NCBI GenBank assembly: GCA_009746045.1
Contig: RPFO01000059.1
Span: 1,344,371 to 1,408,370 of the forward strand
DNA from: Mesostigma viride
Lineage: Eukaryota > Streptophyta > Mesostigmatophyceae > Mesostigmatales > Mesostigmataceae
Direction: 5' to 3'
Length of the DNA: 64,000 nucleotides
Shown here: piece after piece, positions 54,381 to 64,000 of the stretch
Layout: the number at the start of each line of letters is the position of its first letter
Numbering within the stretch: position 1 is the stretch's first letter
Notes under the pieces: model-generated
Told to the model about the DNA's origin: nothing
The model's database searches: none
The model's input: the letters and a program-made list of their open reading frames with translations, nothing else
Position numbers and translations under genes: made by a program

Positions 54381-57300
54381 ATGACGAACAAAATGCGGGC
54401 CAGTCACAGCAAGACAGGAGAGGACTTGAGCATGAGGAATGCCGAGCTGCTGTTTGAGACGCGGTCCATTGCCGAGATTCGGGAGATTGAGGCCCGGACT
54501 ACTCGCGAGGTGGATGAAAAGAAAGAAGAGCTCCGCCAGTTGGTCGGGGCCAGTTATCGGGACCTCATTGAGTCCGCTGACACCATTATTGAGATGAAGC
54601 GCTCTTCGGAGGCAGTGGTTGAAAATGTCAAGCGGATGCAGGACGGCTTTGCCTCCTTGCGTTCTTTGGTAGAGACGTCAGTGCACAAAGGAGGTCCTGC
54701 GGACAAGGAGAGGGAAACTAGGCAGCAGCTGTTTGCCGTCGGCTGCCGGGTGAAGTATCTCGTCGATACCCCGGAAATGATTTGGGGCTGCTTGGACGAG
54801 CACTTGTACTTGGAGGCTGCAGAGCGTTACCTGCGGGCGTGGGAAGTACATAGTCTCTTGGCCGCCGCGCCTGCTAAGCAAGAAGCGCGAGCTCGTAAGA
54901 AGTTGTTGGCTGGCTTCACGCTGCTACGCCACCAGTGGCCCCTCGTCAAGACCTTCCGCGGGCAGATCACGCAGCGCAGCCACGAACGGTTAAAAGAGAC
55001 GGATTTGACTGCCACGCAATACGCCGTGGCGTTGGCCGCCTGCGCGCTGATTGATGGGCTGACGTCGGCCGAGGTATGAGCTAGGCCTGCGAGGGATACC
55101 CCTTGCGGATGCTTACTTGTTAGTTCAGATACTTACTTCTTAGTTGAGCCAGTCCCTGGCATGCACGGACCAGGGTGCACAGTACATCCCGCGATAGTTA
55201 TCGACCGCAATCATTTAGGGTTCCTAAATAAAGGTGTTGGCGTGTATGCCATTGGTGGCATGCCGTGGCCTCGAGATCTGTTCCTTACCATTTGCCGTTG
55301 TTGTTGACAGGGTTTCGGTCAGGCTCGTGGAGGGGTAGTATGTGCGTGTGTGAGTGTCTGCATGGGATGGTGCCGCCCTCCATCCATCCCAGGCTTGCCC
55401 GTGCCTCTATGGTGTCGGGCTTGCCCATGCCTCGATGGTGTCGGGCTTGCCCGTGCCTCTATGGTGTCGCGCTTGCCCGTGCCTCTATGGTGTCGGGCTT
55501 GCCCGTGCCTCTATGGTGTCGGGCTTGCCCGTGCCTCTATGGTGTCGGGCTTGCCCGTGCCTCTATGGTGTTGGGCTTGCTCGTGCCTCTATGGTGTCGG
55601 GCTTGCCCGTGCCTCTATGGTGTCGGGCTTGCCCGTGCCTCTATGGTGTCGGGCTTGCCCGTGCCTCTATGGTGTCGAGCTTGCCCGTGCCTCTATGGTG
55701 TCGGGCTTGCCCGTGCCTCTATGGTGTCGGGCTTGCCCGTGCCTCTATGGTGTCGGGCTTGCCCGTGCCTCTATGGTGTCGGGCTTGCCCATGCCTCTAT
55801 GGTGTCGGGCTTGCCCGTGCCTCTATGGTGTCGGGCTTGCCCATGCCTCGATGGTGTCGGGCTTGCCCGTGCCTCTATGGTGTCGCGCTTGCCCGTGCCT
55901 CTATGGTGTCGGGCTTGCCCGTGCCTCTATGGTGTCGGGCTTGCCCGTGCCTCTATGGTGTCGGGCTTGCCCGTGCCTCTATGGTGTTGGGCTTGCCCGT
56001 GCCTCTATGGTGTCGGGCTTGCCCGTGCCTCTATGGTGTCGGGCTTGCCCGTGCCTCTATGGTGTCGGGCTTGCCCGTGCCTCTATGGTGTCGAGCTTGC
56101 CCGTGCCTCTATGGTGTCGGGCTTGCCCGTGCCTCTATGGTGTCGGGCTTGCCCGTGCCTCTATGGTGTCGGGCTTGCCCGTGCCTCTATGGTGTCGGGC
56201 TTGCCCGTGCCTCTATGGTGTCGGGCTTGCCCGTGCCTCTATGGTGTCGAGCTTGCCCGTGCCTCTATGGTGTCGGGCTTGCCCGTGCCTCTATGGTGTC
56301 GGGCTTGCCCGTGCCTCTATGGTGTCGGGCTTGCCCGTGCCTCTATGGTGTCGGGCTTGCCCGTGCCCTTATGTCACACCACGGGTTCCCACCAGCGCTT
56401 CCACCACTATCCGCCACCAGCATGCTTGCGATGTCTCAAAACAGGGGCAGAGGCAGGGACCCCTGCAGGCGTAAACTATACCTGCGAGCGGCGCCAGCGC
56501 TACAGTCTACCCCCATGCCCTGAGTATATCCATCATGCGCATCCATCATGCATATCCATCATGCATATCCATCATGCATATCCATCATGCCCCCTGGCAT
56601 GTGTGCGTGCCCGAACAGTACACTGACCATGGTGTCCTGTTGTCCCTGTTGTCCTGTCTTCATGTCGCTGTATCGCCGTGTTCTTGTGTCACCCTATCGC
56701 CCTGCTACCCTGTTTCCTGTGTTGCCCTGTGTACTCCGCCACCACGTCGTGCTGGCTGCTACCCCCCCAGGTGCTCCACCTATTCCTGGACGTGCGCAAG
56801 GAGTGGCTGCTGGGCCAGCTGCGCGCGGCCGTGGCCAGGGCGTCCGCCAACATATCGGGGGGCAGCCTGTCGCGCCACCTCTGCCACATGGTAGGTACCC
56901 GCGCGCCTCACCCCCCCAACCTCTCCGCCCCTCCAAAGTGGCAGCGCGCTCTCGCGTCTGTGCTCCGCTGTTGAGGGTGCAGGGTTTGCTGCCGCCTCTC
57001 CTCCCCCCGCCCCCTTGCCACGCCACGCCCACGGCCTGCCATGAGGTACCGCCGCTCACTGCTTCTGCGGGGCATGCCCAAGGAGGCAAGCGCAGCCTGG
57101 TGTGGACCTGCCCAGCCGGGATGGACTTCTCCGTGCGCTGGCTACAACGCAAAGATCCCAAGTCTGGTACCGCTGCCATAAGCGCAGCTGTTGGGCGGGG
57201 ATGCAAGCCGGGCTATCGGGGGAATGCGTGGGGGGTCAGGGGTGGGGGCGGGGGCGGGGTACACTTGCTGCATTGTTTCTTGGGACCCTGCCCGTTTGGG

Positions 57301-60300
57301 TATCTTGGCGCGCTCTCGCACGCGCTGCCGTGTGGTATGGCCACTACCAGCGGCGTCTTGTCATAGAAAGGGCTCATCCCTAGTTGTCATACTCTCTCCT
57401 ACATCCCGACATGCCCATGGACCCCCCCCCCCTCCCCCCTTTCTTCCCCTGTCCCCCCCTCTTGTCCTCGTGCCCTCCCCTCCTTTCGTGCAGGTGCACG
57501 TGTTGCAGCTGTCCCTGGCTGCGGTGGGCGAGATGTTCCTGGAGCTTCCACCTGGAACTCGCCCGCTGGTCGTGCGCACTGCGCTGGCCCCCTTCACAGG
57601 CGACGGCCTGTGGGGGGGCATCCCTGACCCTGCCGAGGAGCACGCCACGTGGGACGTGCGCCACAGCAAGGCCACAGAGAACCTGGCGGGGATGAGCAGT
57701 GAGGCCGTGGCGGCGACGTGCCGGTGGGTTGGTGATTGGATAGCAGTTTTTCCAACCCTTTCTGCCCTGGAATGAATGAATGGGTCGGGGGAGGCTGGTC
57801 TCTCTGTCGCAGTGGGAATGGTACTGTATGAGCTTTTGGGGGGGGGGAGAACAGCCACAGATTGTGGGGTTGCCCTCGTCGAGCCTTGTCCTTTGCCTGC
57901 ACCATTGCTAGCCATTGATCACTGCGTGCGTGCATATGGGTGGGGGATTATGTAGTGGTACCACATGTAGTGTGCGGACACAGTCTACGTGATCATGTAT
58001 ATGGACAGGGCCGCCTCATGCAGTGGGTAGGCCGCCATACTCGCGCGACTAATGCATGCTACGCATAGCCGTTGAGTCCCGATGTCCGTGCTTGGGGGGC
58101 ACCCAACCTGTGGCCTCGGGATGGTTGATGCCACACGGGCACTGCAGCCTCCCTTGCCCCTTGCAAGTCTCTCTCAGCCCTGCCTTGCTGATCCCTTGCC
58201 CCCTCCTTGCTGCTCCCTCTCGCCTCTTGCTGCTCACATTCTGCCCTCCTGTGATGGCATGCGTCGGTCATACCTCATCCTGTGTTGCTTGCGGTGGATT
58301 GGTCCGTGCACGCTCTTGTCGTCGGCCGCAGGAAATTCCTGGAGACGTGCGCGCAGTGTGTGGCCGCGGAGGGCAAGTTCCTGCTGGCAACCGTGGACAG
58401 CACGAGCCACCTGGCAGGTGGGCGCCATCTTCGCCGTAGCGTTTGATAGCATGGGCGAGTGTGGTGGGGCATGGCACGCAACCTATGCTCGCAGCCAGCA
58501 CATGGTGGACTTGAAATGTGATCGCGATCCGCGCCCTTCCCGTGTGTGCCCCCTGTCGTAGCGAGGCTTGCGATGGAATTTGATGTGTTTTCCCACGCGG
58601 TGGACTGTTAGAGCGTATACCATGGAGGATACCCTCCCATCCAAGCCATGGGAGGCGATGGGAAAGGGTTGGGCGTCCTAAAGTGGCATCCCTGCCCATC
58701 TTTCCTTCATCTTCATTCCTTTTCTAGTCATGAGGACGCAAGCAGCCAGCGGTCACCCGCCGCGTGGGACCTGCCCTCTTCCTGCTTCTGACGCGTTGCC
58801 CTCGCTTGACCCCCCTCTGGCCCTCCCCACATCACCAGAGCTGGAGCAGGAGATCCGATCCGCCTTTGTTGTGACGCCAGCTGGCCAGGGCGCAGGTGCT
58901 CCCTGGCCACCCCACGCGGTGTCCTGGCTGGAGGCATCGTACGGCAGCAAAGTGGATGACCCCTGGGGTGTCGTCTGCCAGCAGCTGCTGCGGCGGGATG
59001 TGCCCGTATGGGAGACGTTCTTCTCTGGGTAGGTGGGGGGGGGCATCTCCGTGTAGGTGGGAGGGGCCATCTCTGGGTAGGTGCGTGCACAACGGTACAG
59101 TCGCTCAGCATGACCCCAACGGTCCCGCCCTGCATCACATGCCATTGCCATGGCCTCACGTAGACCTGCACGCAGACCCGTCACAAGCTGCAACCAATGG
59201 CCTCACCCAAGTGCCCTTGCCTGCTCTCTGGCCACCTGCCTGCTCTCCGCCCAAAGTGGCACGCAGCGTGCCCGCCCTGCCCAGTCTCGCGCTATCTGGC
59301 ACCCTGCCTAGACACGTGCGAAAATGGCATGCCTCGTGTTTCGGAGCATGCCGAGGAAGCTGGCCTGGCATCGTGCAGTCCCCACCGCCCAGTGGCTCCT
59401 TTGGCTCCTGTCGCCGATGGATGGGTAACATCACCCCTAACACGCACGCATCTCTGTCCCCACCCATCCCCCCTACGGGGCGCATGCTTGGCTCCCTGTG
59501 CCTTCTTTTGCCGCCCTGTGCCTCTGCCGCATGCTTGTTGACGGCGCCGCAATCCTGTCTTCCATTACCCTCGCCATGCCCTCTCTTGTGCGTGACCTCA
59601 CCTGCATGCTTTCCCAGCACGCCTCATCCCTTTGCATGCCTCCGCCGTCTGCCTCCCTTGGCCAACCTTTGCCTGCCCTTGATCGCGGCAGCATGTTTGT
59701 CCAGCGCGCCAAGGACCTGCTGGACGCCGCGTTTGCCAGCATCGACCTGCGTGACCGCATCAGCACGCAGCTGGAGGCCGCAGGGGGGGCGGACGCAAGC
59801 AGCGAGGCAGCAACCGAGGCGGCAGCGGGCCGGCCAGGGGAGCCGTTGGGGTTCCCCCGTGCGCCCCTCAAGCTGGAAGCCGCGCTCAAGAGCGCGACCG
59901 AGCTGCGGATGGCGGACCCCTTCCAGCTGGTGAGTGGTGGCTGCGGTGTGTGCGACTGGTACAAGTGTGCGGCTGGCTGATGTGAGCAGTGGCAGAACGT
60001 CATGCTTGCACATCTGGCACACGCGTCAATTTGCGGGAGCTAGGGGTCGCGACACAGGGGCGTGTGATGGCGTGCGGCGGTCGTATGGTTTGGTGCTGGC
60101 ATCGGGGGCATCGGGCTCTGTCGATTGTGGCAGCGTGGAGTGAATGGTGGGGAGGGAGCCGTTTAAAAATAGAAAAAATTAATTTGTCTTAGGTGCTGGC
60201 GTGGAAAAAGCTCTTGCATTGGGTGAAAGGCTGCCCGTGTGCTTGGTTAATAATTTTTACTATATGAATGCGCAGGGAGGAAGGTTGCGCATGGACGCCG

Positions 60301-63300
60301 GGAGAACCGTGGAGCAGCGGAATGCCTGGTCCATGAGACAGGCATGAGATGGCATGCGCCCGGTGGCACCTGGCATGGTAGTATCCGGCAATTGATGTCT
60401 CGGGCAGGTTGATGGGCTGGCTTGTGCATGGCGGAGTTTTTTTAAGAAATTCCAGGGGGGGCACATCCAGGCCACGTTGTCCTGCACATCTGGAGAGTTT
60501 GGTGGTGCGGGATGGATGAGCACCCCATGTTGCTTGCGCCACCTCCTTGCCACTGTGTATCATGCCACTGTGTCCGAGTTGCTTTGTAGGAGGTTGGCCC
60601 ATGTGTCTGAGGGCCAGACATAACCCGACTTGCCTCCTTACCTGTGCCCCCCCGGCCCTCCCATCCCACCCCCTTCTCAACCGCAGGCGTCCGGCGAGAG
60701 CCTGGGCGAACAGGGCTGGCGCATCCGCGCGGACGAGAAGCGGCTCGACTGGGTGGCCGCACGAGAGCGATACCACAGCCCCGCCGCCGCGCAGCTGCGC
60801 TCGCAGATGGACGCCCAGCTGGCAGCCATCCTGCGCGACACCCTCTGCGTGCTTGGGGCGGGGGAGGCCACGGCGGGCGGTGGCAGTCACTTGGGTGGCA
60901 GCCGGCATGGGGCAGGGGACGAGCCGGTCGGGGTGGGTGTGGGTGGCAGCAAGGGGTCCTCCGCAGGCTTGCTGCGGCGGGGCAGCGGCGTGGTGGCCAG
61001 CAGCTCGGAGCTGGAACGCTTCCTGCAGGAGAGGTGGGTGAAGAAGGGAGTGGCGTTTTAGCGTGGGGAATCCCAAGGACGATGCTTGTTTGGTAACGTG
61101 GGAGAGGGGACAGGGTGTGATCATTTCTCATGTGGAAATGGTAATTTCTCATGCACCGTTGTTTTCCTTGATGGCACCATTACTTTCCTTCCAGTTTGGC
61201 TGCGGGCTAATAGACGTTGTGTGCGTGCGTGCGTGTGTGTGTGCGTGTGTGTGTGTGTGTGTGAGGAGCTGGCGCCTGCTCGGTCTTGGTTGCAGAGTAG
61301 TGGTGTGTCCCCTTGCCCTGCAGGGATGGGAACGCACGGACTGCCCCTGTGGCCTTGGTGGACCAGCTCACCATGTTCTCCCGTGCACAAGTCCGTGCCC
61401 TCTGCATGTGTCGCTTGCGTCCCTGGTACCATATGCCACCCCACGCTCCTCTGCGCGCTGTGTCTACGATCTGCCTGGGCCTTCCACCTATTCTTCCTTG
61501 CCACCAAGTGCCACCAAGTGCCACCAAGTGCCACCAAGTGCCACAAATTGCCACAAAGTGCCAGCAAGTGCCACAAAGTGACAACAAGTGCCACCAAGTG
61601 CCAATAAGTGCCACCAAGTGCAATTAAGTGCGCTTCCTGTTCACTCATCACGCACACATATGCCTCCTTTGCTTGTTCTCCTCCCGCCCCTTCCCCGCTG
61701 GGCGCCGCCAGATGTGTGTCCGCCCTCTCCGGCATCATCTCTCACCTGGACGACCACCTGGCGCGCCTGAAGGCAGGCACCGCCACCACCACCGCCACCA
61801 CCACCTCCGCGACCGCCGGCAGCGAGCGGTCCGTCAGCAATAACGCAGAAGACCTGTCGGCCGGCCCCACATGTGTGTCCGCCCACACGGTGGAGCGTGC
61901 GCTGTTTTTAGGTCGCGTCGCGTCCATCCTGCGTGACCACTCGGCCATCGTGCCTGTCATTCTGGGGGACCCGCAGCGGTGGCGCGAGTGGCAGGCACAA
62001 GGGGGGCCGGGTGCTGAGGCACCGAGCCAAGGGGAGGGGGGGGACAAGGGCGTGTATGTGGAGAGAGGCATTCGGACGATGTGGTCCCAGAGCTGGGCAC
62101 CTGGGGGGCAGGCGCGCTCGATGTATGGGGAGGGCCGGCGGGGCGTGGGTGGGCGCGATTACATCAAGCGTGGCGGCAAGGGGGGCAGCGCTCCGTCAGG
62201 GCTGGGTGCGGAGGAGGCTGTGGCGCCATCGCCATTGGACACGCTGCGGACGCAGCTCTTCAAGGTGGGTGCCGCGAGGGCCGCGAGGGCACGCGCCAAC
62301 ATCAAGTATAAGTATTATCATTATATGATGTGAAGCTGTCGTGTTACAAAGTAAAAGTTAATAATTAAAGTTTATGTGGCGATGTGGCGATGTTGCATGC
62401 GACGGCGGTTGCATGGTTGGCCCTGTTGTGTCCCATGGAAGGGTTTTTAAGGGTAAGAGGTGAAGGGTTGGGGCGTTGGGGTCCTGGTTCACCCCAGCAA
62501 TCCATGAGCGAACCCCCTTGATGGTCTCCCCTGTTGGCATGGCCAGTGTAGGAGTGCAACGAATCTTGCATCCTGTTGGAACTGTCCTACGCATATGAAA
62601 TGTCTTACGCGTATTTTCACTGTGTGCATTATATTTACCACAATCATGACCTTCTTCTGTATTCATTATTCATTATGTGCAGATTGACGTCTGGCTTTTG
62701 CGTACTCCTGTCATCGCTACTCTTCTACTGGCATATTCATTGTGCGCGATGGCACATCATATTGACGATCATCTTCATCCTCACATCCTTTGCCCTGCTT
62801 GGCCATTGGTGGATGCTCCAGGTGAGCTTTGAGGCGCACCGGCTGTGGGTGGACTGGGCGGCGGCGGGCCTCGCCGACAGGTTCCGCCAGCTGCTCTGGG
62901 CGGAAGAATCGCTCGCCACCTCCGTGCCGCTCAAGGTGGGTGGCCGCGCATTGTTTGGTTGGCACGCAAGGGCTCAAACCTTGATGCCGCTGAAGGTTGG
63001 TGCATCACATTCTTAGGTTTAGGGCGCCCACATGGGTAGGCTTGCGAACCACTTGTTTGGCTCTGGCTGTCTAGCGCCAGCTATTCAGCAATTATGTCGT
63101 AGCACGAACTGTTCAGCACCTTAAGCTGGCACCAGCTGTTAGAACCTGTTTGTTTAGCTCATTTGTTCAGGTTATGCGTTTTCGTGCTGGCTAATTATTG
63201 ACACCTGTTTCCGCACGAGCGCACGCGTCCCCTTGTCGTTGATGTCTGGTCGTGAATCGATGTCACAGCGGCTCTTGTCGCGGATACTCTGCATGTACGG

Positions 63301-63964
63301 TGTTCGTTTCTCTCCCCCTGGCATCCCATGCGCGGTGGTGGGGTAGTGCACTAACAGGATTTGGTGACGACTGCTTGCAGCATCGATGTGGTGGCAGGCT
63401 TGCGGTTGGATCCCGTTCCTCTGCATGGTGTGGGGCTGGATCCCGGCTCCAACCCTGATCTGTTTACCACCCGACGGCAGGCACACATGCACCACACACA
63501 TGCATGCAACGCAGTCAAAGGCCCTCATCACCCAGCCACGCCATGCACGCTGATTTTGGCACATCCCCCATTTCGTGTGCTCTCCATTGCCCCCCCCCCC
63601 ATTGCCCTCCCCCCTTGTCTTTGCCTCCCCTCCTCCCCCTCCCCCCCCCCTTGCCTCCTCTGCTTCCCCTCCCTCCCGCCTGCCCCCATCTATCCCTTCC
63701 CTCTGCCCCCAGGGCTGGGAGGAGATCATTGTCAAACACGAGGACGAGGCAGGCGGCGCCGGTGTATCCGCTGGCACCGCCACATCCTCCGATCCTCCTG
63801 CGGCGTCATCATCATCAGAGGACATGAAGGTGTCGTTGCCGTGCATGCCGAGCGGGGCGCTGCTTGGGGCGCTGCTGGGTGCCGTCACGGAGATGCACCG
63901 CGCAGGGTCCCACACGGTGGACACGGCGGTGCTGCGGCTGCTGGCGTGGACGCTCGGGGAGAAG
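54381..63964 (+). CDS. COG1: COG1, conserved oligomeric Golgi complex subunit 1 (3' end outside window)
   Basis: Lobe A subunit of the COG tether, which holds retrograde vesicles at the Golgi for SNARE-driven fusion. Ten exons: 54381-55073, 56771-56890, 57494-57723, 58332-58417, 58839-59028, 59692-59929, 60687-61033, 61712-62264, 62822-62935, 63713-63964. All phases match (GT donors, CAG acceptors), giving 941 codons so far, against about 980-1,070 residues in known COG1, so little is missing. The N-terminus is diagnostic: ELLFETRSIAEIREIE, then EEKKEELRQLVG-like VDEKKEELRQLVG, SYRDLIESADTIIEMK and EAVVENVKRMQ, the Vps51/COG1 helical signature (residues about 22-95). Later marks are RKFLETCAQCVA across exons 3-4, FSGMFVQRAKDLLDAAF across 5-6 and CVSALSGIISHLDDHL in exon 8. 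Exon 8 has Thr/Ser-rich and Gly-rich inserts. The start is the first ATG; a second is 12 nt on. The last exon ends at a GTGGGT donor at 63965. Confidence 0.9.
55385..56373. repeat. 26-bp minisatellite (about 38 units) in COG1 intron 1
   Basis: CTTGCCCGTGCCTCTATGG recurs every 26 bp with rare changes (CCATGCCTCG, GTGTTGGG, GTGTCGCG, GTGTCGAG). 26 mod 3 is 2 and the unit has no stop in plus frames, so three overlapping plus ORFs of about 370-450 codons arise; they are artefacts. Variant units occur in the same order in the first and second parts (CATGCCTCG then TCGCG near 55430-55470 and near 55850-55890), so a block of about 416 bp (16 units) was duplicated. Confidence 0.92.
61214..61262. repeat. 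(GT)n tract in COG1 intron 7
   Basis: GTGTGCGTGCGTGCGTGTGTG-type run of about 49 bp; an ordinary dinucleotide repeat with GTGC variants. Confidence 0.8.
61498..61632. repeat. 10-bp repeat CCACCAAGTG in COG1 intron 7
   Basis: About thirteen units of the decamer CCACCAAGTG, with CCACAAAGTG, CCAGCAAGTG, ACAACAAGTG and CCAATAAGTG variants, about 80 bp upstream of the exon 8 acceptor. Confidence 0.9.
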
Positions 63965-64000
63965 GTGGGTGGGGAAGTGGTCGGCGATAGGGGGAGGTGG

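Noticed and set aside
55265-56626. Three overlapping plus ORFs of 374-453 codons rich in Pro, Cys, Val and Leu
   Set aside because: They are register shifts of the 26-bp intronic minisatellite, bracketed by in-frame COG1 exons with good splice sites.

Overview
This window reads as nuclear DNA of an intron-rich, repeat-laden eukaryote. A green alga (chlorophyte or prasinophyte) is my best guess. The support is GC-rich exons cut by many short GT(G/A)xGT...CAG introns, C-rich polypyrimidine tracts, TGTAA motifs (the green-algal poly(A) signal) just past the stop of the minus-strand gene, and abundant micro- and minisatellites. No marker gene fixes the lineage, and I ran no database search.

Layout. 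(1) 1-20.5 kb is one tandem array: GT-rich DNA, about 20 kb of a 40-bp minisatellite (about 500 units), then CA-rich DNA. It contains nested tandem duplications, including a near-identical head-to-tail pair of about 6.69 kb. The very long reading frames here are artefacts of a stop-free 40-bp unit. (2) 20.5-23.4 kb has no convincing protein gene. It holds a broken, organelle-like tRNA-Ser, short tandem duplications and a spaced 14-bp palindrome. (3) 23.4-32.7 kb is a nest of mobile DNA. It has copies of a family with a fixed 3' end and (TTAA)n tails that encodes a LINE ORF1-like protein (one intact 451-codon copy, several antisense or broken copies), plus a TTAA-flanked segment with a PHD-finger ORF. 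(4) 33.7-53.1 kb (minus strand) is an 18-exon kinesin-3 gene. All junctions keep frame and give a modelled 1,603-residue protein: motor, FHA, coiled coil, KIF1-type C2-like region, long disordered segment, second coiled coil and a terminal CVIS CaaX box. Its introns carry long (ACCC)n, (GA)n, (GAA)n and (TTGG)n tracts. (5) 53.1-54.4 kb is a short divergent intergenic region. (6) 54.4 kb to the right edge (plus strand) is a COG1 gene (conserved oligomeric Golgi subunit 1), ten exons and 941 codons in the window, with the 3' end beyond it.

The two real genes are head to head and both act in membrane traffic: kinesin-3 as a predicted microtubule cargo motor, COG1 as a Golgi tether subunit. Shared regulation is possible but not shown. 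The most unusual items are the CaaX-ended kinesin-3, a five-fold 34-bp duplication of a splice-donor junction inside the motor-domain gene, the ORF1-only retroelement family with a nested antisense insertion, and the 20-kb variant minisatellite with megasatellite-scale duplication.
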